A stretch of DNA of 8,654 bases, from the NCBI GenBank assembly GCA_003220955.1, contig QHTW01000188.1, positions 1-8,654 on the forward strand. Reading direction: 5' to 3'. The position numbers and the translations under genes were made by a program. Every line of letters starts with the position of its first letter. Position 1 is the first letter of the stretch. Source of the DNA: Gemmatimonadota bacterium. Its GTDB lineage: Bacteria > Gemmatimonadota > Gemmatimonadetes > Gemmatimonadales > GWC2-71-9. The notes under the pieces were generated by a model. That model saw only the letters and a program-made list of their open reading frames with translations. It ran no database searches and was not told the DNA's origin. Of the stretch, positions 1 to 6,911 are shown piece by piece.

Positions 1-1916
1 ACGAGGGGGGTGATCGCCTCAACGTCCCCCTCTACCGGATCGATCAGCTCGAGCCCTATCGCACCGCGGGAGATGGCGACGCGCCGCCGCCGCGTCTCCA
101 TCGCCTGGGCGCACCGACATGGCGGCGCCAGCGCGACAAGACGCGGGCCGCGATTCGGGCGATGGCGGCGGAGCTGCTGGACCTGTATGCGCGGCGTCAG
201 CTCGCCCACGGGTATGCCTTCCCGCCCGATACGCCGTGGCAACGCGAGCTCGAGTCTGCCTTTCTCTATGAGGACACCCCCGACCAGCGGCGCGCGTCAG
301 ACGAGGTCAAGCGCGACATGGAGCGCGCCCGACCGATGGACCGCCTGCTCGTGGGGGATGTTGGCTATGGCAAGACCGAAGTGGCGGTGCGCGCCGCGTT
401 CAAGGCGGTGCAGGCGGGCAAGCAGGTCGCGGTGCTCGTGCCCACCACGATTCTTGCCGAGCAGCACGGCCGTACATTCCGCGAGCGGCTGGCCGATTAC
501 CCGGTCCGCATCGAAGTGCTCTCGCGCTTTCGGAGCGCAAAAGAGGCCGGGCCCATCGTCCAGCGCCTTACCGGTGGGGAGGTGGACGTCGTCATCGGAA
601 CCCACCGGCTCCTGTCCGCGGACGTCACGTTCAAGGACCTGGGGCTGCTGATTGTCGACGAGGAGCATCGCTTCGGCGTTCGACACAAAGAGCGTCTCAA
701 GGCGCTGAAGCTGAGTGTCGATGTGTTGACGCTGACCGCGACACCGATTCCGCGAACGCTGCATCTCTCGCTGGCGGGGCTGCGCGATCTGACGCTGCTC
801 GAGACCGCGCCCAAGGACCGCTCACCGGTTCTCACCTTCGTGGAGCCCTGGGACGATGCGCTGCTCGAGGAAGCAATGGCGCGCGAGCTCGACCGCGGCG
901 GCCAGGTCTACTTCGTGCACAACCGGATCGAGACGATCGACACGATCGCCGCGCGGGTCGAGACGCTGGCACCGCGCGCGCGCTTCGCCGTCGCGCACGG
1001 GCAGATGCGCGAATCGGATCTCGAGGCCGTGATGGGGCGATTCGTGCGCGGCGAGGTGGACATTCTCGTGTCCACGATGATCGTTGAATCGGGGCTCGAC
1101 GTGCCGAACGCCAACACCATGATTGTGGATCGCGCCGACCGGCTCGGGCTCGCGCAGCTCTACCAGCTGCGCGGACGCGTCGGGCGCAGCCATCGGCGCG
1201 CGTTCTGCTATTTGCTCGTGCCCGACCTCGTCGACGACCAGGCAGAGGAACGTTTGCAGGTGCTCGAGCATCACACTGATCTGGGATCCGGCTACCGGAT
1301 TGCGCTGCGCGATCTCGAGCTGCGCGGAGCCGGGAACCTGCTGGGTGGCGAGCAGTCGGGGCACGTCCAGGCGGTTGGCTTCGACATGTATCTCCGGTGG
1401 CTGGAAGAGACAGTGCGCGGGCTGAAGAGCGGGGAGGGGGGACGGGGGGAGCGGGAAGAGTTCGCGCCTCCCGACGTGACATTGGACGCGCCGGCGCATT
1501 TGCCGGATGAATACGTCGCCGATGACGACACGAAGCTGGATTTCTACCGGCGGCTGGCGCGAGCGGAGCAACCAGGTGAGATTCAAGCCGTCCGCGACGA
1601 GCTGCGTGACCGTTTCGGGCCGTTGCCAGCCGACGCGGAGCGCCTGTTGCTGGTTGCCGAGCTGCGCGCACTGGGCGCGCGGGCGGGCTTGGAGACGGTC
1701 CTGATCAAGGGCGACGAGGCGCGGCTGACATTCCGGCGTGATGCAGCGCCGCGGCTGGCAGGCCTGCAGGTGGCGCTCGAAGCCGTGCAGTTCGAAGCGG
1801 ATGTGCGGCGCGCGGTGCCGCTCTCCCTCAGGCTCCGCCGGCTCGGCGGAGAGTCGATCGGCCCCGGCCTCGTCCGGGCGCTCACGGCGGTACTCCGCGA
1901 TCATCAGCGTAATTAG
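1..1916 (+). CDS. mfd: Transcription-repair coupling factor Mfd, C-terminal part (5' end outside window)
   Basis: Mfd is a DNA translocase that removes RNA polymerase stalled at DNA lesions and recruits the UvrABC excision machinery. The reading frame is open from the window edge (first full codon at 3) to TAG at 1914-1916, giving 637 of the roughly 1,100 residues usual for the family; ATG 162 is internal, not the start. The first residues (VPLYRIDQLEPY) match the end of the RNA polymerase-interacting domain. The helicase motor follows: Walker A GDVGYGKTE at 354-380, DEEH box at 657-668, TATP at 735-746, and QLRGRVGRSH (motif VI) at 1164-1193. The Mfd/RecG TRG motif (LGSGY...LRGAG...GEQSG) lies at 1281-1361. 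A C-terminal TRCF domain begins near 1497. The acidic/glycine-rich linker at about 1425-1465 is encoded by very G-rich DNA. The next gene starts 13 bp downstream, suggesting an operon. Identity is secure from collinear motifs; RecG is excluded by the upstream interaction domain and the TRCF C-terminus. Confidence 0.97.
   Translation, partial: EGGDRLNVPLYRIDQLEPYRTAGDGDAPPPRLHRLGAPTWRRQRDKTRAAIRAMAAELLDLYARRQLAHGYAFPPDTPWQRELESAFLYEDTPDQRRASDEVKRDMERARPMDRLLVGDVGYGKTEVAVRAAFKAVQAGKQVAVLVPTTILAEQHGRTFRERLADYPVRIEVLSRFRSAKEAGPIVQRLTGGEVDVVIGTHRLLSADVTFKDLGLLIVDEEHRFGVRHKERLKALKLSVDVLTLTATPIPRTLHLSLAGLRDLTLLETAPKDRSPVLTFVEPWDDALLEEAMARELDRGGQVYFVHNRIETIDTIAARVETLAPRARFAVAHGQMRESDLEAVMGRFVRGEVDILVSTMIVESGLDVPNANTMIVDRADRLGLAQLYQLRGRVGRSHRRAFCYLLVPDLVDDQAEERLQVLEHHTDLGSGYRIALRDLELRGAGNLLGGEQSGHVQAVGFDMYLRWLEETVRGLKSGEGGRGEREEFAPPDVTLDAPAHLPDEYVADDDTKLDFYRRLARAEQPGEIQAVRDELRDRFGPLPADAERLLLVAELRALGARAGLETVLIKGDEARLTFRRDAAPRLAGLQVALEAVQFEADVRRAVPLSLRLRRLGGESIGPGLVRALTAVLRDHQRN
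1431..1455 (+). other. Potential G-quadruplex inside mfd
   Basis: Four G-runs of 4, 6, 6 and 3 bases (1431-1434, 1436-1441, 1444-1449, 1453-1455) are separated by loops of 1, 2 and 3 bases (A, AC, AGC). This meets the usual G3+N1-7 rule with short loops, on the coding strand, so the mRNA could fold too. It encodes the low-complexity Gly/Glu/Arg linker between the TRG motif and the C-terminal domain of Mfd. The reading frame is intact through it. Whether it folds in vivo is unknown; it may simply reflect GC-rich codon choice in a linker. Confidence 0.5.
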
Positions 1917-1929
1917 AGAAAGGAAACGG

Positions 1930-3355
1930 ATGCGACGTTCGAGTCTGGTGTTCGCGGCGTTAACCCTCACGCTGGTGGGATGCGACGCGTGGCGCGACGC
2001 GTTCTCGTCGCGCGCCGATGTCGTGGCGCGTGCCAACGGCCAGACTTTGACGGTGGACCGGCTCGCCGGGTGGGCGGGTGTGAACCGAGATCTGCCGCTC
2101 GATCCGCAGACGCTCGGCCGCGTGTCGCACGCCTGGGTGGATTACACGCTCTTTGCGGAAGCGCTGGCAGGCGGAAAAGACCTCCACGATTCCGCGACCG
2201 CGGCGGCCACGATGTGGCCATTGGTGTCGCAGATCAAGTGGCAAAAGCTTCACAACCGCATCACCGCCCGTGAGAGTCTTACGCCGCAGCAGGTGGACTC
2301 GGCGTATCAGGCAGGCCAGGTCCGCGTGTTCCAGCATATTCTGTTTCAGGTGCCCAGAACGCTGCGGACAGCATCGACAAGCGCAAACATCGCCAAGCCG
2401 AGCAGCTGCTGCCGCAGGCCCGCGCGGCCGGCGTGCGGTTTTCCCAGCTGGCCGCGCGGTACTCGGAAGATCCCAGCGCCAAGACGGCGGGCGGGTCGCT
2501 GGGCCTCGCGACCCACGGCCAGTTCGTCCCGCAGTTCGAAGAGGCCGCGTGTATCACATCATCCGGCGCCCGCCGCTCGCTGAGGTGCGGGATTCGTTCC
2601 GCGTCGGCCTTGAGTCCAAGATCACCCGCGTACTGGACTCCATCTACGTCGACAGCCTCGATATCAAGCGTCGCATCCAGCCCGTGGACCGCGCGCCCGA
2701 CTACGTCCGCACGGCCGTGCAGGATATCGACGGTGCGCGCACCAGCAATCGTGTGCTTGTGAAGTATCGCGGCGGCTCGCTCAAAGTCCGTGACTTGATG
2801 CGCTGGCTCGCGGCCCTCAACCCCCAGCTGATGCAGTCGCTGCCATCGGCCAGCGATCAGCAAATCAACCAATTCCTCAAGGCGATCGCCCAGCGGCAGC
2901 TGCTGTTGGAACAGGCGGACTCCGCGAAGGTCACACTCAGTCCAGACGATTGGCGGCAGGTTCGCGAGGAGCATGATTCCACGATCGCCACGCTCACGAC
3001 GGTCTTGAACCTCACGCCCGAGGCCCTGCGGGATTCGGCCGGGACGTCGGCGCAGCAGCGCGTCACGTTCGCCACCGCCCGCGTGAACGACTATCTGGAC
3101 CGCGTGCTGCATAAGCGGGCGCGCTATTTCCCCGTGCCGATGTTCCTGGCCGAACGACTGCGCCAGCAAGGCGACTGGAGCGTGGACCAAGCGGGGATCC
3201 GGCGCGCGGCAGAGCGCGGTGAAGAGCTGCGTGCCGATTCGACGCAGGCAGGTGGAGGCGCGGGTGGGGCACCACGCATGACGCCGGCCCCCGGACCTCC
3301 GCCGATCGATACCGCGCAACACCCCACGCCGGGAAGAGGGCGGTCGCCGCGATGA
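1930..3355 (+). pseudogene. Parvulin-type peptidyl-prolyl isomerase lipoprotein, broken by two frame lesions
   Basis: This looks like a SurA/PrsA-like periplasmic folding factor with one parvulin (PpiC-type) domain. ATG 1930 follows an AAGGA ribosome site (1920-1924). The N-terminus is a lipoprotein signal with lipobox LVGC (Cys18, followed by Asp19). The frame runs to the parvulin start FQHILFQVP, then needs one extra base after the CCC at 2353-2355 to continue as QNAADSIDKRK and on to RFSQLAARYSEDPS, GGSLG and FVPQFEEAA. At 2550/2551 a second break loses the stretch between FEEAA and YHIIRRPPL, about 49 bases judging from the parvulin domain of the next gene. A third frame then runs cleanly to TGA 3353-3355 through a helical region and a Gly/Pro-rich tail. 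Restoring 1 + 49 bases would give 491 residues. The clean downstream frame means the lesions are recent or are sequencing/assembly errors; as written, translation would stop at 2583. The stop overlaps the surA start (ATGA). No gene symbol is safely assignable. Confidence 0.85.
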
Positions 3356-4668
3356 GAGCCGTTTTCGCCTGTCTCGCGGCGTGCGCCGTCACCACTGCGG
3401 CGGCGCAGCAGCAGCCGGCACCGGACCAGACGCTGGACCGGATCGTCGCCGTCGTGGGCACGCGTCCGCTTCTGGCCTCGCAAATCGATGAAGAAATGGT
3501 TCAGCAGCAAGCGCAGGGACAGCAGCTCCCGACCGACTCCGCCGGTCTCGCGACGCTGCGGCGCCAGATTCTGGATCGATTGGTCGAGGTGGAAATCCTC
3601 GTGCAGCACGCGGAGCGCGATACGTCGATCAAAGTGACCGATCAAGAGGTTCTCGATCAGGTAGAGCAGACCTATCAGAATGTCCGTAAGCAGTTCACCT
3701 CCGCGAACGATTTCCGCGATCAGATCCGTCAGGCGCGGTTTGGATCGGTAGAGGAATGGCGGCGGTGGTTAAGCGACCAGCAGCGCCGGCAGCTCCTCGC
3801 GCAGCGTTTGATCGAAGCGCAACGGCAGAAGGGCAAGCTCCGGCCCATCCCGCCCACCGAAGCGCAGATGCGGGAATTCTGGCAGCAGAACAAGGATCAG
3901 CAGCCCAAGCGGCCGGCGGCGGTCTCGTTCCGGCAGATCGTGATCAAGCCGGTCGCGGATTCGGCAGCGCGGGTCCGGGCCTACGAGCGCGCCGAGTCGC
4001 TGGTGGTCCAGCTGCGGCACGGCGGGGACTTTGCCGCCACGGCGAAGCGATTCTCGAACGACAGCGCGTCCGCAGCGCAAGGCGGTGAACTGGGCTGGTT
4101 CCGCCGCGGCGTCATGGTCAAGGAGTTCGAGGATGTGGCGTTCCGGCTCCGGCCCGGAGAGATCTCCTTTCCGGTGGAAACATCCTTTGGCTTCCACATC
4201 ATCAACGTGGAGCGGACGCAGCCGGCCGAGATCCTCGCGCGGCATATCTTGATCACGCCCGAAATCAGTCAGGGGCAAATCGCGATCGCTCGCCGGCTGG
4301 CCGATTCGCTGCATGGAGTGCTTGCGCGAGGCTCGGCCCAGGTGTCGTTCGATTCACTGGCGAAGCGGTACGCCGATCCACTGGAGCCGAAGCTGGCGGA
4401 AGATGCTCCCCTGACGGAAATGCCTCCCGAGTATCAGAAGGCCGTTGCTGCCGATACGAGCCTCGGACTGAAGCCCGTGTTCACAGAAGGGGCGGACACG
4501 CCGCGCATCAAATTCATCGTACTCGAAGTCACGGCCCGCCATGCCGCCGGAGAGCTGTCGTTCGACGATGTGAAGCTGCGGATCCGGCAGTCGCTCAGTG
4601 ATCAGCTCGCGATCCGGCACTTCATCGATCAGCTGCGCCGGCAGATTTACGTCGACATCAGACTGTAG
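3352..4668 (+). CDS. surA: SurA-like periplasmic chaperone / peptidyl-prolyl isomerase
   Basis: A periplasmic chaperone of the SurA type, expected to escort unfolded outer-membrane proteins to the BAM complex. The 438-residue length is close to E. coli SurA (428). A signal peptide spans about residues 1-18 (hydrophobic stretch, likely cut after TTAAA, before QQQ). A SurA N-terminal helical domain follows (about 25-180: VAVVG.RPLLASQIDEEM, then RRQILDRLVEVEILVQHA). A parvulin domain occupies about 191-288 with GGELGWF, FEDVAFRLRPGEI and SFGFHII. A second, degenerate parvulin-like unit begins at ARHILITPE (about 295) but lacks the GGxLGWF core. A C-terminal helix pairs with the N-domain in this family. 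In the first parvulin unit the usual His of the opening HIL strand is Gln (FRQIVI), so isomerase activity may be weak and chaperoning the main role. ATG 3352 overlaps the previous stop by 4 bp, implying translational coupling; pdxA follows after 2 bp. Confidence 0.92.
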   Translation: MRAVFACLAACAVTTAAAQQQPAPDQTLDRIVAVVGTRPLLASQIDEEMVQQQAQGQQLPTDSAGLATLRRQILDRLVEVEILVQHAERDTSIKVTDQEVLDQVEQTYQNVRKQFTSANDFRDQIRQARFGSVEEWRRWLSDQQRRQLLAQRLIEAQRQKGKLRPIPPTEAQMREFWQQNKDQQPKRPAAVSFRQIVIKPVADSAARVRAYERAESLVVQLRHGGDFAATAKRFSNDSASAAQGGELGWFRRGVMVKEFEDVAFRLRPGEISFPVETSFGFHIINVERTQPAEILARHILITPEISQGQIAIARRLADSLHGVLARGSAQVSFDSLAKRYADPLEPKLAEDAPLTEMPPEYQKAVAADTSLGLKPVFTEGADTPRIKFIVLEVTARHAAGELSFDDVKLRIRQSLSDQLAIRHFIDQLRRQIYVDIRL

Positions 4669-4670
4669 CG

Positions 4671-5537
4671 GTGGCACCTAACCGGGCGCGTCTGGCGGTT
4701 GCCGTTGGGGACCCACGCGGGATCGGCCCAGAGGTCGTGCGCAAAGCCCTGCGCCAACCCCTGGATGCCGAGGTGCGGATCGTCGGGGGCGGTGGTCTGG
4801 AGGACGGACCGGCGAACGACGTCGAAGCCGGTCGCGCGGCGGCCCAGGGCATCGAAGCTGCCGCCCGGCTCGCGCTCTCCGGCGAAGTCGATGCGATCGT
4901 CACCGGGCCAGTCAACAAAGCCGCGCTGCACGCGGCAGGGTACCGGTTCCCAGGAATCACCGAGTTCCTGGCACATATCGCCGGCGATATCCCCGTCGCG
5001 ATGATGCTGACGACCGGCCGGCTACGCGTCGTGCTCGTCACCACCCATCTCTCGTTGCGTGAAGCCATCGCCTCGGTGACCACGGAGCGCGTCGTGCAGG
5101 CGGGGCGGATCGCGCTGGACGCGCTGCAGCGGTGGTGGGGTGTGGCCACGCCCCGGCTGGCGCTGTGCGGGCTCAATCCGCACGCCGGGGAAGGCGGGCT
5201 GTTCGGTGACGAGGACCAGCGCATTCTGGAGCCGGCCGCGACCGCGCTCGCGGCGGCGGGGCCGCTTCCCGCCGACACCGTCTTCGTGCGGGCATTGCGC
5301 GGCGAGTTCGACGCCGTGCTGGCCCCCTATCACGATGTGGGCATGACGGCGGTGAAGGTGTCTGGATTCGGAACCGGCGTGAACGTCACGCTGGGACTGC
5401 CGTTCATCCGGACGTCGCCCGATCACGGCACGGCCTTCGACATCGCGGGGAAGGGCATCGCGGACGCCGGCTCAATGCGGGCGTCGCTCGAGCTGGCCGT
5501 GCAGCTCGCGGCCGCGCGTCAGTCGAAAGGGAACTAG
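4671..5537 (+). CDS. pdxA: 4-hydroxythreonine-4-phosphate dehydrogenase PdxA
   Basis: PdxA oxidises 4-phosphohydroxy-L-threonine with NAD(P)+ in DXP-dependent pyridoxal 5'-phosphate synthesis; the product goes to PdxJ. The start is GTG 4671, two bases after the surA stop, giving AVGDPRGIGPEVV at residues 11-23 as in the family. No clear Shine-Dalgarno sequence is seen, so coupling to surA is likely. Metal-ligand histidines are present: H126 (TTHLSLRE), H171 (GLNPHAGEGG) and H221 (APYHD). K229, N238 and R247 (GVNVTLGLPFIRTSPDHGTA region) match the other E. coli substrate contacts. Two oddities: at 288 residues it is about 40 shorter than E. coli PdxA (329), the loss lying in frame between residues about 38 and 50, and the GHTEF motif reads GITEF, so E. 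coli substrate-binding His136 is Ile96 (codon 4956-4958). Thr97 is kept. PdxA is the best call, with some doubt about exact activity or substrate. The stop shares CTAG with the convergent gene. Confidence 0.93.
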   Translation: MAPNRARLAVAVGDPRGIGPEVVRKALRQPLDAEVRIVGGGGLEDGPANDVEAGRAAAQGIEAAARLALSGEVDAIVTGPVNKAALHAAGYRFPGITEFLAHIAGDIPVAMMLTTGRLRVVLVTTHLSLREAIASVTTERVVQAGRIALDALQRWWGVATPRLALCGLNPHAGEGGLFGDEDQRILEPAATALAAAGPLPADTVFVRALRGEFDAVLAPYHDVGMTAVKVSGFGTGVNVTLGLPFIRTSPDHGTAFDIAGKGIADAGSMRASLELAVQLAAARQSKGN

Positions 5538-6874
5538 CTCGAGGGCTCCGGCACTTGCGTAGTGGCTGGCCACACCCGTACCCGCCCGACGCGCCTGCCG
5601 TCCATCTCCAGAATTTCGAACGTCGCGCCTTGCAAGTTCACGCGGTCGCCGACCTTCGGCAGGCGGCCCAGCCGTCCGAACAGCAGCCCGCCAATCGTCG
5701 TGTAATCGGTGTCGTCGAGCTGCAGTTTCAGCGCGCGGTTGATGTCGCTGATTTCCGCACTGCCGGCGAGAATCGGCACACCGCTTCCCGCGCCGCTCGC
5801 CGGCGCCGCCGATGCCGCCACGGGCGGCTTGTCGTACTCGTCGTAAATCGGCCCGACGATCTCCTCGAGCAGATCCTCCATAGTCACGAGTCCGGCCGTG
5901 CCGCCGAATTCGTCGAGCACGATCGCGAGGTGCACCTTCTGGCGCTTCATGTCGGCCAGGACGTCCTCGACCTCGCGCGTGCCGGGCACGAAGAACGCGG
6001 GACGCGCGATGTCCTGTACCGGCGCGTCGGCACCGGAGAGGAGCCCGCGCAAGATGTCTTTCGCGTGCACGATGCCGACGACGTCGTCGAGCGACTCGCC
6101 GGTGACGGGATAGCGCGAGCGCCCCGCGGCCGCGACGCGGTCGGCGGCTTCCGCGAGCGATGCCTCCGCGGGGAGCGCGACGATCTGGGTACGCGGCGTC
6201 ATTACCTCGCGCGCATTCTTTTCGCTGAACTCGAACACGCCCTCGAGGAGCCGAGCGTCACCCGCGCCCAGGCCGCCGGTCTTGCGGCTCTGCTGGACGA
6301 GCATCCGGATCTCCTCGGGCGAATGTACCCGATCGAGCTCGGGGTTCGAGCTTTTGATGCCGATGAAGCGCAATACGAGGCGGGCGCTGACATTCAACAG
6401 GAAATTGAACGGTCGCGTGATCCACGAAAACACGATGAGCGGCGTCGCGACCCACCGGCTGGTGGCCTCGGGATAGGTGATCGCCCATGTCTTGGGGACC
6501 AGCTCCCCGAACACGACGTGGAGGAACGAGATCGTGCCGACGGCCACGACGGAGGCAATGCCGCCGCGTGTCAGAAATTCCAGGCCCGCGGGTAGCGCCG
6601 CGAACCAGTCGCGAAACAGATGCGCGACCGTGTCCTCGGCCACGTAGCCCAGCAGGATGGAGGTGAGGGTGATGCCGAGCTGCGTGGCGGACAGGAGGCG
6701 GTACAATTCGCCGAGCGCCTTGCGTACAATCCGCGCCTTGCGGTCGCCGCGCCGGACCATCGCCTCGATGCGGGTGCGCCGGGATGCAACGAGCGCGAAC
6801 TCGGCCGCCACGAAGAACGCGTTGGCAAGCACCAGCGCGACGATGGCCAGCAGGCGCAGGACAAGGACGTTCAC
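5534..6874 (-). CDS. CNNM/CorC-family membrane protein (DUF21, CBS pair, CorC_HlyC domain)
   Basis: An inner-membrane protein of the hemolysin-family/CNNM group; studied members (CorB/CorC, MpfA, CNNM) act in Mg2+ or other divalent cation export or homeostasis. Its 446 residues show the standard order: an N-terminal DUF21 membrane domain with about four hydrophobic segments (near 4-30, 62-78, 104-125, 140-172) including LANAFFVAAEFALV and FGELVPKTWAI; a CBS pair from VMTPRTQIVALP (about 224) to about 345 with the hallmark DEFGGTAGLVTMEDLLEE (321-338); an Ala/Pro/Gly linker (350-368); and a CorC_HlyC domain (about 369-436, ISDINRAL, YTTIGGLLFGRLGRLP). The start is GTG 6874-6872: an in-frame TAG lies two codons upstream (6880-6878), and a later start would cut the first membrane segment. 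No good ribosome site precedes it. It diverges from a cation diffusion facilitator and converges with pdxA. Older 'hemolysin' labels are probably misleading. The transported ion cannot be told from sequence. Confidence 0.94.
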   Translation of the reverse strand: MNVLVLRLLAIVALVLANAFFVAAEFALVASRRTRIEAMVRRGDRKARIVRKALGELYRLLSATQLGITLTSILLGYVAEDTVAHLFRDWFAALPAGLEFLTRGGIASVVAVGTISFLHVVFGELVPKTWAITYPEATSRWVATPLIVFSWITRPFNFLLNVSARLVLRFIGIKSSNPELDRVHSPEEIRMLVQQSRKTGGLGAGDARLLEGVFEFSEKNAREVMTPRTQIVALPAEASLAEAADRVAAAGRSRYPVTGESLDDVVGIVHAKDILRGLLSGADAPVQDIARPAFFVPGTREVEDVLADMKRQKVHLAIVLDEFGGTAGLVTMEDLLEEIVGPIYDEYDKPPVAASAAPASGAGSGVPILAGSAEISDINRALKLQLDDTDYTTIGGLLFGRLGRLPKVGDRVNLQGATFEILEMDGRRVGRVRVWPATTQVPEPSS

Positions 6875-6911
6875 GGCCTAATAGTATTAGATTTGCGCCG
6901 AGGACACATCC
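6858..6911. promoter_or_regulatory. Divergent promoter region between CNNM-type and CDF transporter genes
   Basis: The 37 bp between the two GTG starts (6875-6911) hold an AT-rich island in an otherwise GC-rich window. On the plus strand, TAGTAT (6882-6887) fits a -10 element, with AGGACA (6858-6863) 18 bp upstream as a 4/6 match to TTGACA. A GAGGA ribosome site (6900-6904) sits 7 bases before GTG 6912. On the minus strand, TACTAT (6886-6881) is an overlapping -10; its -35 is weak. Initiation 7 bases beyond it would fall at about 6874, the GTG itself, so the minus transcript could be leaderless. Inferred from sequence only. Confidence 0.55.
6878..6890. repeat. Perfect 13-bp palindrome (CTAATA-G-TATTAG)
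   Basis: Two 6-bp arms, CTAATA (6878-6883) and TATTAG (6885-6890), flank a single central G (6884). The palindrome coincides with the overlapping -10 elements for both directions, so it may be symmetry of a bidirectional promoter, an operator for a dimeric regulator, or both. No regulator gene lies in the window. A 13-bp perfect AT-rich palindrome is unlikely by chance in a GC-rich gap of 37 bp, but its function is unproven. Confidence 0.6.

Noticed and set aside
822..2036. A 404-codon open frame on the minus strand opposite mfd
   Set aside because: GC-rich coding DNA leaves long stop-free frames on the opposite strand. The protein is low-complexity Arg/Ala/Pro/His with no family features, and the plus strand is unmistakably mfd.
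2345..2560. Programmed -1 frameshifting to express the isomerase
   Set aside because: Both frame changes are of the -1 type, which is tempting, but neither site has a slippery heptamer, and a shift at the second would still leave out about 16 residues of the conserved fold.
2279..3322. A 347-codon open frame on the minus strand opposite the broken isomerase gene
   Set aside because: The plus-strand frames match a parvulin lipoprotein in pieces; the minus frame shows no recognisable motif and has shadow-type composition.
3373..3384. LAAC near the N-terminus of the SurA-like protein as a lipobox
   Set aside because: The Cys would be residue 11, leaving too short a hydrophobic segment; an ordinary signal peptide cut after TTAAA fits better.
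5555..6595. A 346-codon plus-strand frame opposite the CNNM-type gene
   Set aside because: Antisense shadow of a clear DUF21/CBS/CorC_HlyC protein; composition rich in Arg/Ala/His with no domain.
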